The notes below the pieces were generated by a model. That model was not told the origin of the DNA, did no database searches, and worked only from the letters and a program-made list of their open reading frames with translations. A program made the position numbers and the translations under genes. A stretch of DNA of 64,000 bases from Mycobacterium seoulense (GTDB lineage Bacteria; Actinomycetota; Actinomycetes; Mycobacteriales; Mycobacteriaceae). Shown here piece by piece: positions 18,563-27,367 of the stretch; position 1 is the first letter of the stretch; every line of letters begins with the position of its first letter. The stretch lies in assembly GCF_010731595.1 (NCBI RefSeq), contig NZ_AP022582.1, positions 1,736,001 through 1,800,000 on the forward strand. Direction: 5' to 3'.

Positions 18563-18971
18563 GCGTGGCTCACCCTCTGTGGTCGCGTTCAGCCCTCGAG
18601 CTTCAGTGCGGCCAGGCGCATCCGCTATCTAATGCTGGGAGGTGGACGCAGCATATCCGTTGGGACAGCAAATTGCGTGAATCAACGCAAATTGTTCATC
18701 GGGCCATTGTTCGAGCGCTCGTGGTTCCCGCCGGCATGTCGTCGCGCGCGCAGAGTGCAACCGGAAGGCGAGGGGGAGACGCGCGTCAGAAGCCAGAGAA
18801 TGCGTCGCAGTTCAAGGGTTTCCTAGGGCAACAGAAGCGGATGGTACGGATCCCGCCGGCTCCTGTTCTGGAAAATGTCTCCGTTAAACGCCGGCTGAAA
18901 CAGGTCCGCCCGGATACCAACTGCCGGTAACGTGCCTACAGCAAACACATTCTCAGAATAAGGGAGCTCCG
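18563..18971. other. Intergenic region with a 26-base dyad
   Basis: This 409-base divergent region has no convincing gene. It holds an imperfect inverted repeat at 18669-18694 (arms CAAATTGCGT and ACGCAAATTG, spacer of six, one arm mismatch) and AAGGGAG, the ribosome-binding site of the downstream lipoprotein. Short open frames inside lack family resemblance or good starts. Confidence 0.5.
18669..18694. promoter_or_regulatory. Candidate operator dyad
   Basis: Arms CAAATTGCGT and ACGCAAATTG flank GAATCA and pair at 9 of 10 positions. It lies about 100 bases upstream of the start of the minus-strand lipoprotein and 280 bases before the plus-strand lipoprotein. No regulator gene adjoins it, so the assignment rests on symmetry alone. 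Confidence 0.25.
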
Positions 18972-19397
18972 ATGCGGCGAGACCGAACTTTGGCAGGAGT
19001 GCTCGCCGTTGCGATCGTCACGGCGGGGTGCTCGAACGGCTCATCGTCGTCAGCCTCGTCGTCCAGCTCAACGACGCCGTCGAGTTCGGTTGCGGCCGGC
19101 AGTTCGTCACCGTCGACGACGCCACCCTCGTCGGCCGCACCGGGCGGCCCTTTGGACCAATCCACCTGCCTGGACGTCTCCTTCGCCAAAGACAATCTGA
19201 TGGTGGCCAACAACCCCGAAAATGCCCGCAAATATGCCGACACACTGGAGAAGTACGGCCCGCCCGACAGCGTGAAGGCGGCGATCGAGCACTTCGTCAC
19301 CACCGTCGGAGCGCAGCCCAACGATCCAGACCTCAACGCCAACAGGGACGCACTTACCAGTTGGATCAAGCAGATATGCCCCAACGTGAACCCTTGA
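18972..19397 (+). CDS. Small Ser-rich lipoprotein, haemophore-like cysteine spacing
   Basis: The 141-residue protein has a lipobox ending VTAGC (Cys at residue 20), a 35-residue Ser/Thr/Pro linker and a small helical domain. That domain runs from TCLDVSFAKDNLMVANNPEN to IKQICPNVNP and has one cysteine at each end, likely a disulfide. I do not recognise a named family. AAGGGAG is placed 5-6 bases before the ATG. It is probably an exported membrane-anchored protein with unknown ligand. Confidence 0.75.
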   Translation: MRRDRTLAGVLAVAIVTAGCSNGSSSSASSSSSTTPSSSVAAGSSSPSTTPPSSAAPGGPLDQSTCLDVSFAKDNLMVANNPENARKYADTLEKYGPPDSVKAAIEHFVTTVGAQPNDPDLNANRDALTSWIKQICPNVNP

Positions 19398-19594
19398 TCC
19401 GCCAGGCCTGACACCTTCACGCGAACCAATCGGATTGCGCCGCAGGGCGACCGGATCCGCAGTGCTCTACCGTGAGGGCAGCGGGGGACACGGCGCCCCT
19501 CTTGCGGCGCTGGGTCTCGCGGCCCGGGCCGGTGGATCAACGGTGGCCACGCGGTAGGTTAGTCCCGGTCCCGGGTGATTCGAGAGGAGATACC

Positions 19595-20830
19595 GTGCGC
19601 CAAACGGCGGCCATGGCCGAGGCCGACCGCACGTGGATGGTCGACACGCTGCTAGCGCTACTGCAGACGCCAAGTCCGGCGGGGCGAACGGACGCGGTGA
19701 TGCAGCACATCGGCGACATCTTCGACGGCTTCGGCGTGCCCTTCTCCTTGACGCGGCGCGGTGCGCTGACCGCCGAACTCCCTGGGGCGTCGGCGACGAC
19801 CGACCGCGCGCTCGTCGTCCATGCCGACACCATCGGCTGTATGGTTCGCAGGCTCAAGGACAACGGCCGCCTCGAGGTGATTCCGGTCGGCACGTTCTCG
19901 GCCCGGTTCGCCGCGGGCGCCCGGGTCCGGATCTTCTCCGACGACCCCGACGAGTTCATCACCGGCACCGTGATGCCACTCAAGGCCAGCGGCCACGCAT
20001 TCGGTGACGAGATCGACCTGCAGCCCACCGACTGGGAACACGTCGAGGTCCGCGTCGACCGCAAGGTCTCCTCGCGCGAGGACCTCGTCCGTCTCGGCCT
20101 GCAGATCGGCGACTTCGTCGCCTTTATCGCCAGCCCCGAACTGACCGCCGACGGCTACATCGTTTCCCGTCACCTCGACGGCAAGGCGGGCGTCGCGGTC
20201 GCGCTCGCGCTGGCCAAGAATTTCGCCGAGAACAAGGTGGTGCTGCCGCACCGCACCATGCTCATGATCACCATCACCGAGGAGGTCGGCCACGGGGCGA
20301 GCCATGGCTTGCCCGCCGACGTCGCCGAATTGGTTTCGGTGGACAACGCGGTGTGCGCACCCGGCCAGCACTCCATCGAAGATGGCGTGACGATCCCGAT
20401 GGCCGATCTGCACGGTCCGTTCGACTACCACCTGACCCGGAAGCTGTGCCGGCTCGCCGCGGAGCAGGGTATCCCCTGCGCGCGGGATGTGTTCCGCTAT
20501 TACCGCTCCGATGCCGCCGCTGCGATCGAGGCGGGCGCGGGCACCCGCGCAGCGCTCGTCGGCTTCGGGCTCGACGGCAGCCACGGGTGGGAGCGCACCC
20601 ATCTGGATTCGCTGCAGGCGGTGTACTGCCTGCTGCACACCTGGCTGCAGACGCCGCTGACCTTCGCCAAATGGGACGCCAAGCCGTCGGGCCAGCTGCG
20701 GGACTTCCCGTCGTCCGAGCAACCCGCCCCGAGCGAGCGGTGGGTGCCGCTGGCCCGAGGTGAACTCGATTCACCCGGCGAGGCGTCGCCGGGATCGGTC
20801 TGGCCGCCGTCGGAGGGGCCCCAGGCCTGA
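19595..20830 (+). CDS. M42-family peptidase, osmoprotectant NAGGN-type
   Basis: The 411-residue protein has M42 metal-ligand motifs: VVHADTIG, HLDGKAGVAVAL, ITEEVGHGAS and VDNAVC, plus RYYRSDAAAAIEAG and HGWERTH. Overall it looks like the M42 hydrolase of the three-gene N-acetylglutaminylglutamine amide (NAGGN) osmolyte locus (TIGR03106). The two usual partners, an asparagine-synthase-like amidotransferase and a GNAT ligase fusion, are not in this window. The GTG at 19595 is preceded by AGGAG with ideal spacing; upstream in-frame codons look non-coding. Confidence 0.82.
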   Translation: MRQTAAMAEADRTWMVDTLLALLQTPSPAGRTDAVMQHIGDIFDGFGVPFSLTRRGALTAELPGASATTDRALVVHADTIGCMVRRLKDNGRLEVIPVGTFSARFAAGARVRIFSDDPDEFITGTVMPLKASGHAFGDEIDLQPTDWEHVEVRVDRKVSSREDLVRLGLQIGDFVAFIASPELTADGYIVSRHLDGKAGVAVALALAKNFAENKVVLPHRTMLMITITEEVGHGASHGLPADVAELVSVDNAVCAPGQHSIEDGVTIPMADLHGPFDYHLTRKLCRLAAEQGIPCARDVFRYYRSDAAAAIEAGAGTRAALVGFGLDGSHGWERTHLDSLQAVYCLLHTWLQTPLTFAKWDAKPSGQLRDFPSSEQPAPSERWVPLARGELDSPGEASPGSVWPPSEGPQA

Positions 20831-20841
20831 GGCGTCGACGC

Positions 20842-21615
20842 CTAGTGGTCGCCGCCGCGGGGGATCCGGTCGGCCCGCCAGCACCGGGATTGCATGGGGA
20901 TGTCGATCGCTTCGGCATCAGCGAAGCGCCGGTGCAAGGCGGTGCGCGCATTGGCAAGTCGCTCTGCGCGCTCGTCCGGAGACGCCATGATCAGCCGGCT
21001 GTAAGTGCCCACCATTGCCACGACATCGTCGAGTTTCATGGTCCTGGTGAATGTGAAGGTCGCGCGGGCAACGTTGTGGAAGATCTGCGGGTCGGGAAGC
21101 GCGACGTTCTCGTGACGCCGACGAAAGCGATCGGGTGACTCCGCTTCGGGGGTGTCTTCGCCGGGCAGCAGGTCGAGGTCGCGGACCCAATCCACGTCAC
21201 GATCCCGACTGGTCCAGATGAGGCCGAATCGGCCGCCATCGCGCAGTACCCGACCGATCTCCGGGACGGCGCGTTGGGGATCCATCCAGTGCCACGCCGA
21301 CGAGACAAAGACTGCGTCGGCGGCCGCATCGGGCAGTGGAATGGACTCGCCCGTTCCTTCGACGGCTCGAACGTCGGGAGACCGCTCGGTTAGTACCGCC
21401 CGCATGCGGGCATCAGGTTCGACGGCGATCACCTCGGCCGCCCTGCCCGCAAGCGCGCGGGTGAATAGTCCCGTGCCCGCGCCCAGGTCGACGGCCACCC
21501 CGCAGCGGGGCGGGACCAACCAGTCCACGGCTTGGCGCGGGGGTTGTGGACGCAAGCCGTCGTAGTCCTCGGCGATCGAGCCGAAGGACGTGGCGCGTTC
21601 TAGGCGATCAGTCAT
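20842..21615 (-). CDS. Class I SAM-dependent methyltransferase
   Basis: The 257-residue protein starts MTDRLERATSFGSIAEDYDG at 21615. It contains the SAM motif VAVDLGAGTGLFTRALAGRA, an acidic loop VIAVEPDARMR, and a post-motif AVFVSSAWHWMDPQRAVPEI, all typical of methyltransferase type 11 proteins. The AWHW motif occurs in the trans-aconitate-like and UbiE-like subgroup. Substrate is unknown. It is convergent with the M42 peptidase and just downstream of the GAP gene in the same direction. Confidence 0.85.
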   Translation of the reverse strand: MTDRLERATSFGSIAEDYDGLRPQPPRQAVDWLVPPRCGVAVDLGAGTGLFTRALAGRAAEVIAVEPDARMRAVLTERSPDVRAVEGTGESIPLPDAAADAVFVSSAWHWMDPQRAVPEIGRVLRDGGRFGLIWTSRDRDVDWVRDLDLLPGEDTPEAESPDRFRRRHENVALPDPQIFHNVARATFTFTRTMKLDDVVAMVGTYSRLIMASPDERAERLANARTALHRRFADAEAIDIPMQSRCWRADRIPRGGDH

Positions 21616-21667
21616 ATCCGCCAAGGTAATCCGGCTCGCTGGGCAAGACATGAGAAAGAATTGTGCT

Positions 21668-22351
21668 TCACCACAGCGCACTGTGGTTGACGAGCGCGTC
21701 GGCCACCAGCCCGATTCCGAAGACCAGGAACAGCAGCCGCACCGATATCGGACCGTAGCGGGTGAGGGCGCGCACAAGCCGACGCTGAATACGTTTGGCT
21801 CGCATCGTTTTCCGCATCGAGAGGGCAAGGATCAGCAACGGCGGGGAAAGCGCAATCAGCCAGTAGGCGATGATGGCCAACGGCCACAGTGCCGGCCTCG
21901 GGTGCAGGGCGGCGAGCATGGCCAGCCCGGTGAGATAGGGGATGGCGGTCGGCGCTTGGCCACTGCCGACCGCCAACCCGAGAAACCCGAGCAGCCAGGG
22001 ACGCTGGCGCATGGCCGCCAATGCCCAGCCGGGAGCCGATGATTGGGCGGTCAACGGAAAGTAGGCCAGCCCCGTCAGCACCAGACCGAGCACCAGCTCG
22101 CCACGAAAACGGATGGCCGGTGTCACGTGGAAGCCGACGACATGGGTCAAGAAGCTGAGACCCAGAACCGTGCACAGCCCGAACGTGGTCGTCACGGCGA
22201 ACACGCCGACGATGAAGCTCAGGGCGCCTGGAATCGGTGACCGGCGACTCAGCCGGCTGTCGAAAATAACCGCGGAGACCACGCCCAGGTTGAGGACGTT
22301 CAACGAATCGAGAAGCGCCAGACCCGCAAGCGCCAGCACAAGAGGTCCCAC
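21668..22351 (-). CDS. GAP family (sulfolipid-1-addressing-like) membrane protein
   Basis: The 227-residue protein has about six hydrophobic helices. It begins VGPLVLALAGLALLDSLNVL, contains VGSGQAPTAIPYL, and ends in LFLVFGIGLVADAL. These fit the GAP/Sap family, whose mycobacterial members (GPL-addressing protein, Sap) help move glycopeptidolipid or sulfolipid across the plasma membrane. Here no lipid biosynthesis cluster adjoins it. I chose the GTG at 22351 with AGGCGG upstream; the frame is open further but without hydrophobic signature. Confidence 0.78.
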   Translation of the reverse strand: MGPLVLALAGLALLDSLNVLNLGVVSAVIFDSRLSRRSPIPGALSFIVGVFAVTTTFGLCTVLGLSFLTHVVGFHVTPAIRFRGELVLGLVLTGLAYFPLTAQSSAPGWALAAMRQRPWLLGFLGLAVGSGQAPTAIPYLTGLAMLAALHPRPALWPLAIIAYWLIALSPPLLILALSMRKTMRAKRIQRRLVRALTRYGPISVRLLFLVFGIGLVADALVNHSALW

Positions 22352-22623
22352 CCGCCTGAACCCCGCGTTACCGTACGAACTCGCCGGGGGCCCGCAGACG
22401 GCTGAGCTCAGCCAGCGGGACAAACAGCGAAGCGGCGACCATGCTGCAGACAATACGAGTCAGAGAGCGACGTGTCTGTCCGAGGTTGCGTGCGCCGGCC
22501 GGCGGGCACATCACCGGGGCGGCTCGCATCGGTGTCGATCCGGTCACACGGCATGGGGCACCGCGGCTTTGGTCGTCACGCGTTCGACAATGCGGGGCAT
22601 GAGGCAGACGCGGGAGCCCGACG

Positions 22624-24057
22624 GTGGCGCGTGAATTCTCACGGCAGACGTTCCTGCGAGGCACCGCCGGCGCATTCGCTGCCGGTGCGGTCTTCGGTTC
22701 GGCCCGGGCCACCGCCGCTCCCAATCCAACCGGCTGGGAGGGTCTGTCCACCGCCATCGGGGGGCAGGTTCTGCTCCCGGACAACGGTGCTTTCGGCTCG
22801 GCCAAGCAGGTTTTCAACACCAACTACGACGGCCTGACGCCGGCCGCGATCGTCGCTCCGGCGTCGCCGGCGGACGTGCAGAAGGCCATGGCGTTCGCCG
22901 CTGCCCACAACCTGAAAGTGGCTCCACGCAGCGGCGGGCATTCCTATATCGGCGCGTCCACGGCGAACGGCGTCATGGTGCTCGACCTGCGCCAGCTGCC
23001 CGGGGGAATCAACTACGACGCCGCCTCCGGGACCGTCACCGTGGCTCCCGCAACCAGCTTGTATGCGATGCACCAGACATTGGCCGGCGCGGGGCGGGGC
23101 ATCCCGACGGGTACCTGCCCGTCGGTCGGTGCGTCCGGGCACGCCTTGGGCGGGGGACTGGGCGCCAATTCCCGCCACGCCGGTCTGCTGTGTGACCAAT
23201 TGGTGTCGGCGTCGGTGGTATTGCCGGGTGGCCAGGCGGTGACCGCGTCCAACTCCAGCAACCCCGACCTGTTCTGGGCGTTGCGCGGTGGCGGGGGCGG
23301 CAACTTCGGGGTGACCACCTCGCTGACCTTCGCCACGTTTCCCGCCACCGACCTCGACGTCGTGAACCTCAACTTTCCGCCCGAGGCGTTGGCGCAGGTT
23401 CTGGCCGGTTGGCAGAACTGGCTACGCACCGCCGACCGGAACAGCTGGGCGCTCGCGGATGCCACCGTCGATTCCATGGGAACGCATTGCCGCATCTTGG
23501 CGACCTGCCCGGTCGGATCGGGGGGCAGCGCGGCGGCCGCGATCACCAAAGCCGTTGGCGTGCAACCGACGGGGACCGACAACCACACCTTCAACTATCT
23601 GGACCTGGTGCGGTATCTGGCGGTGGGGAACCTCAACCCGTCGCCACTCGGATACGTCGGCGGATCCGACGTGCTGCCCGTCGTCAACGCGGCCACCGCC
23701 CAGGGGATCGCCAAGGCGGTCGAGGCGTTCCCGCGCGGAGCCGGGCGCATGTTGGCGATCATGCATGCCCTGGACGGTGCCCTCGCCGATGTGGCGCCGG
23801 GCGCCACCGCATTCCCGTGGCGCCGCCAGTATGCGCTGGTGCAGTGGTACGTCGAAACCGGCGACGCGGCGGCGGCGACCAATTGGCTCAACACCGCGCA
23901 CCAAGCCGTGCAACCGTATTCGGTCGGCGGATATGTGAACTACATCGAGGCCAACCAACCGGCCTCGCGTTATTTCAGCTCGAACCAGTCCCGGCTGACT
24001 GCCGTACGGCAGAAGTACGATCCCGGCCGAATCATGTTCTCGGGGCTCAACTTCTAG
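22624..24057 (+). CDS. Exported berberine-bridge-type FAD oxidoreductase
   Basis: The 477-residue protein has a Tat-like signal, SRQTFLRGTAGAFAAGA, in which the second arginine of the twin pair is Gln. The FAD-binding PCMH domain has RSGGHSY (His site) and GTCPSVGASGHALGGGLG (Cys site). Together these suggest bicovalently attached FAD, as in berberine bridge enzymes and glucooligosaccharide oxidases. The BBE C-terminal element (YVNYIEANQPASRYF) is present. It probably oxidises a sugar or alcohol outside the membrane. The start at 22624 is a GTG codon. Confidence 0.88.
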   Translation: MAREFSRQTFLRGTAGAFAAGAVFGSARATAAPNPTGWEGLSTAIGGQVLLPDNGAFGSAKQVFNTNYDGLTPAAIVAPASPADVQKAMAFAAAHNLKVAPRSGGHSYIGASTANGVMVLDLRQLPGGINYDAASGTVTVAPATSLYAMHQTLAGAGRGIPTGTCPSVGASGHALGGGLGANSRHAGLLCDQLVSASVVLPGGQAVTASNSSNPDLFWALRGGGGGNFGVTTSLTFATFPATDLDVVNLNFPPEALAQVLAGWQNWLRTADRNSWALADATVDSMGTHCRILATCPVGSGGSAAAAITKAVGVQPTGTDNHTFNYLDLVRYLAVGNLNPSPLGYVGGSDVLPVVNAATAQGIAKAVEAFPRGAGRMLAIMHALDGALADVAPGATAFPWRRQYALVQWYVETGDAAAATNWLNTAHQAVQPYSVGGYVNYIEANQPASRYFSSNQSRLTAVRQKYDPGRIMFSGLNF

Positions 24058-24098
24058 TGAATAGCGTGCGCGTCTGACGTCGGGCCATAATCCCACGC

Positions 24099-25160
24099 AT
24101 GACGAACGCGGTAAAAGTGACGCTGAACCGCAGCAGCGTCGCGATGGGCGACGACGTGGAGTCCCATCGAGTCTTCTGGGTCTTCCCAGCTTCGGCCACC
24201 GTCGACGACCTGCTGGTTGAGATCTCCCACTATGTGCCCGGAGTCGCCGGGCCGGCCGGCTGGATCGCCGACGTCAACACCGATGACCAGATGCGGCGAC
24301 GCGACCTCGGCCTCATCTACACGCGCGACGACCTCAGACAAGAAGATCTGGTGTGCAGATTGGTGCCTGGTCGGACCACACTGGGCGATCTGGTCCGCTG
24401 GGCGAAGATCCCGGACCTTGACGTGTACGTCCGGTACCTGACCTGGGATATGGGACGCCCCCTGACCTTGAGCGAGGTGACGGCGGGCCCCACCTACACC
24501 GGCGTGCAGCCGACCAAGCTGCAATCCGAAGCCGAGGCAGAGGCCGAAACGGATTGGGTCTTGGTGCGCGAGTTGGATCGTCGCGCCGCCGCGGTCGCTG
24601 CAGCGCGACGCGATTGGATTCGCACCAACGTCGTCTCAGGAGCTACGCCGCCGCCCGGGACCGATGTCTTCATTGCCCGTAATTTCCACTACTTGGCCGA
24701 CCTGCACTGCCCGGCCAGCATGGAGGTCGCCGCGCAATTGTTGGGAACCGATGAAGCGGTATACGAAAGTCTCGAGGCGACGAACGATTTTGATACCCGC
24801 CCGGCGATGGTTACCTTGGCGATGGTGCTTGCGGCGTTTGAATGGAATACCGCACGCGGCAGCTGGCAAGCCGAAGGCCGCCGATATCTCAAGCCGTACT
24901 TCGAATACCTCGCAGGCTGCGGCTACGGGCTCTCACCGATCGAACAAGTCATGACAGGCCACCTCGCGGTTGAGCAATTGAAATTGTCGGCCGGCGACAC
25001 GGCCAGGCTGAACCGCATCCGGCAGTTGCGCGATCTGCAATACCGGCTGCGCATGAATCGCTACTACAACAAAACGCTGACCGATGACCAATACCGTGCG
25101 GCTATCAGCTCGGTCCACGCCGAACTCTCCGACCTCGGTGAAGTTCCCGGACCCATGTAG
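24099..25160 (+). CDS. Unrecognised 353-residue cytosolic protein
   Basis: I do not recognise this family. The first ~130 residues are beta-rich (HRVFWVFPASATVDDLLVEI, LVCRLVPGRTTLGDLVRWAK) with no signal or membrane segment. A charged helix follows (about residues 145-180, EAEAEAETDWVLVRELDRRA). The C-terminal half is helical and carries ARNFHYLADLHCPASM, FEWNTARGSWQAEG and RLRMNRYYNKTLTDDQYR. Codon usage matches the genome and the two-part layout is coherent, so it is a real gene. It follows the BBE gene by 41 bases and may be cotranscribed. Confidence 0.65.
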   Translation: MTNAVKVTLNRSSVAMGDDVESHRVFWVFPASATVDDLLVEISHYVPGVAGPAGWIADVNTDDQMRRRDLGLIYTRDDLRQEDLVCRLVPGRTTLGDLVRWAKIPDLDVYVRYLTWDMGRPLTLSEVTAGPTYTGVQPTKLQSEAEAEAETDWVLVRELDRRAAAVAAARRDWIRTNVVSGATPPPGTDVFIARNFHYLADLHCPASMEVAAQLLGTDEAVYESLEATNDFDTRPAMVTLAMVLAAFEWNTARGSWQAEGRRYLKPYFEYLAGCGYGLSPIEQVMTGHLAVEQLKLSAGDTARLNRIRQLRDLQYRLRMNRYYNKTLTDDQYRAAISSVHAELSDLGEVPGPM

Positions 25161-25372
25161 GTCGATTTGCCTCGACGCGGCGCGCGGTAGGCGAGCGTCA
25201 ACGCCGGCGCCCGGGGATGTGGTCGGCGAGCTCGTCGAGTGGGCCAGTTCAGATTGCCTCGGCGATGACTACGCATCAGATGACGGCGCGGAAGTCGCGC
25301 GAAGCCCAACGCAAGCGACTGCTGCCATCTACAGTTCAGCGAACAACGGACGGACACCTAAAGGAAAATATG

Positions 25373-25816
25373 ATGGCGAAAAGTGTTGCGGCCAAGAACG
25401 ACAACGAGAAGATCGTGGTCGATTTTATACACGCCGCTTACGGCGAAAGCATGGACACCGACGCGATGACCGCGCTCATGGCCGATGACTTTGTCTGGCA
25501 GCTCCACGTGCCCCTGTCACCCGTGGTCCGGGGACGCGACGCCGCGCGCGCGGAACTCGAGAAGCACAACACGCTCTCGACGGGGATGGTCGAGGGGAGT
25601 GAGATCCGGACGATCGTGTCCGACGGTGACACAGTCGTCGTCGAACGCGTCGACGTCAACGCCATGAACGGTGTCACCGTCACGTTCTACGTCACGGCGT
25701 TCTTCGGAGTTCGCGACGGCGCGATCACTTACTGGCGCGAGTATTGGGACACCACCCACGTCGCTCAGCAACTCGGCATCGATCCCGCGCTCATGTTCGC
25801 ACCGCTGAGCAGTTGA
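25373..25816 (+). CDS. SnoaL-like / limonene-epoxide-hydrolase-fold protein
   Basis: The 147-residue protein has the NTF2-like cone fold. Evidence is EKIVVDFIHAAYGESMDTD, LMADDFVWQLHVP, a central VRGRDAARAELEKH and a C-terminal YWREYWDTTHVAQQ. These fit the SnoaL/limonene-1,2-epoxide hydrolase superfamily, whose members act as epoxide hydrolases, cyclases or ketosteroid isomerases. A specific activity cannot be assigned. AAGGA lies four bases before the ATG at 25370 and seven before the one at 25373; I chose the latter. Confidence 0.75.
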   Translation: MAKSVAAKNDNEKIVVDFIHAAYGESMDTDAMTALMADDFVWQLHVPLSPVVRGRDAARAELEKHNTLSTGMVEGSEIRTIVSDGDTVVVERVDVNAMNGVTVTFYVTAFFGVRDGAITYWREYWDTTHVAQQLGIDPALMFAPLSS

Positions 25817-25841
25817 GCGGCAGGGGATTTGGGACGCCGAG

Positions 25842-26393
25842 CTAGCCCGAGGCGCTCAGGATCTTGATCGCGAAAACGAGCGAATCGCCCGGCCGTATTC
25901 CAGCGCTGGGCTGACCGTTGGGGTAGCCATCCGCCGAGGTCATCGCGACGGCGACGGTGGACCCGACCTTTTGTCCCGCGATCGCCTTCTGGAAGCCCGG
26001 CACAACACCGTTGAGCGGGAAGTCGACCGGGGCGCCCCGCTGGTAGCTGCTGTCGAACACGGACCCGTCACGTCCGTTGACGCCCATGTAGCAGACGGAA
26101 ACCGTCGCCGTGCCGGGGACCACCGGTCCGTCTCCGGCGTGCAGCGTATGCACCTGGGTCTGGGTCACGCTGAACGGTGCCGTCACGTCGATGCGCGGCG
26201 CTGTCGTATCCGTGGATCCGGTGACCGCGACGCTGCCGGTGGCCCCGGTCAGGGTCCACTCCGGCGTTCCACCGCCTTGTGGTGGCGCGGTTGGGCAGGA
26301 GCCGGCCGCCGTTGCGTGGCCCGACGCAGCAATCGCCAGGACGGTTGCCGCGACACAGGCCGCGACGGAGGAATACACCAGGGAGGACTTCAC
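25842..26393 (-). CDS. Secreted FKBP-type peptidyl-prolyl isomerase
   Basis: The 183-residue protein has a signal peptide (VKSSLVYSSVAACVAATVLA and on to ATAAG). A degenerate FKBP domain follows, with VSVCYMGVNGRDGSVFDSSY, PVDFPLNGVVPGFQKAIAGQ and VAVAMTSADGYPNGQP. This domain catalyses proline cis-trans isomerisation, here for exported proteins. Three in-frame GTG codons at 26417, 26402 and 26393 compete; none has a strong ribosome-binding site, and the last gives the cleanest signal peptide. Confidence 0.82.
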   Translation of the reverse strand: MKSSLVYSSVAACVAATVLAIAASGHATAAGSCPTAPPQGGGTPEWTLTGATGSVAVTGSTDTTAPRIDVTAPFSVTQTQVHTLHAGDGPVVPGTATVSVCYMGVNGRDGSVFDSSYQRGAPVDFPLNGVVPGFQKAIAGQKVGSTVAVAMTSADGYPNGQPSAGIRPGDSLVFAIKILSASG

Positions 26394-26848
26394 GGCCGTC
26401 ACGCTACAGCCGGTCACTGAGTCTGTTATTGGTGGCCCCGCCCCGACGTCAAGTGAACGAATATCTTCTTTAGCCGGTTAACGCCGCCAAGCCCAGGCCG
26501 GTAAAGAGTGCTGCGCCACCTCATCGCGCGATAACCGTCTCGCGCGTAAGGGTATTGGGGTTGACATTCGCTCAGACGTGTCACTCATCGCTGCCTGCGC
26601 GGCTCGCTGATCAGTGAGCGCTGACCGTTGCGGGTCCGAGTTTGTCCCGACAGCCAATGCGGACGGGTTTTGACGTCCACGCCCGCATTGTTGCCTCATC
26701 GCGCCATAGAGATAGAGGCGCACGCTTGTGCACTGCGGCGACTGGCTAAATTTCAGCGAGCCACCTTTCCAAGCTTTGGTTATTCTTCGTATTCGTTGCT
26801 GCTTCGGACCGCGCCCACCGGCGGCCGCGCAGAAAGGAAGCGAATCGA
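26394..26848. other. Intergenic region, divergent promoters expected
   Basis: This 455-base region separates the FKBP gene and the DUF732 gene. It includes a TTGACA at 26561-26566, but no matching -10 hexamer at 17 bases. An A+T-richer stretch lies at about 26750-26800, and GAAAGGAAG at about 26830 serves the DUF732 start. I see no RNA gene. Confidence 0.45.
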
Positions 26849-27205
26849 ATGCCCTCACTTCGCTGGCTGGCCAAAGTCACCGTCCCCCTAGCGGCTGGCG
26901 CCGCCCTGGTCGGCGGCGCTGCCGTTGCGAGCGCGACCACCCCCCAAGATGAGGCCTACCTTGCGCAACTGCGCGCCGTCGGCCTCTCCTGGCCACCCCA
27001 GACGGAAGAGGCACTCATCGGGGAGGCCCACCTCATCTGCTACGACCTCACTTGGGGTTGGACGCCGCAACAGATCGCCGACGACGTCCACGCCCACTTG
27101 AATGCGAGGGGCGTCACCCTGTTAGACGTCGGGACCATGGTCGACGCCGCGCACTCGGTCTATTGCCCGGGCAACGTGTGCGACGCCCCGTCCCTGTGCA
27201 CATGA
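26849..27205 (+). CDS. Secreted DUF732 protein
   Basis: The 118-residue protein has a Sec signal peptide (residues 1-29, ending ASA) and the DUF732 domain. The domain runs from DEAYLAQLRAVGLSWPP through HLICYDLTWGWTPQQIADDV to VDAAHSVYCPG. Two conserved cysteines should form a disulfide, and two more lie in the tail (VCDAPSLC). DUF732 proteins are abundant in mycobacterial culture filtrates; function is unknown. The ATG at 26849 has GAAAGGAAG upstream. Confidence 0.85.
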   Translation: MPSLRWLAKVTVPLAAGAALVGGAAVASATTPQDEAYLAQLRAVGLSWPPQTEEALIGEAHLICYDLTWGWTPQQIADDVHAHLNARGVTLLDVGTMVDAAHSVYCPGNVCDAPSLCT

Positions 27206-27367
27206 CGGCGCGCCGGGAAGATCGAAAGAGCAGGCAGAGCCGGGGAGGGCGGCCCCCGTCCAGCACGCCTTGACCGGGGAAACACGCCAGCAATGAGCAG
27301 AACTGCTCTTGGGATGTGGGCATAGCCATATCCTGCTTGCAACGCCACCCAACCAATCGAGGGAACG

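Noticed and set aside
26561..26566. TTGACA as a -35 element
   Set aside because: The hexamer 17 bases downstream (CTCATC) is a poor -10, so no promoter call is justified.
26478..26858. A 126-codon minus-strand frame in the FKBP-DUF732 gap
   Set aside because: The composition is not that of a protein-coding frame, it has no family resemblance and it overlaps the DUF732 start.
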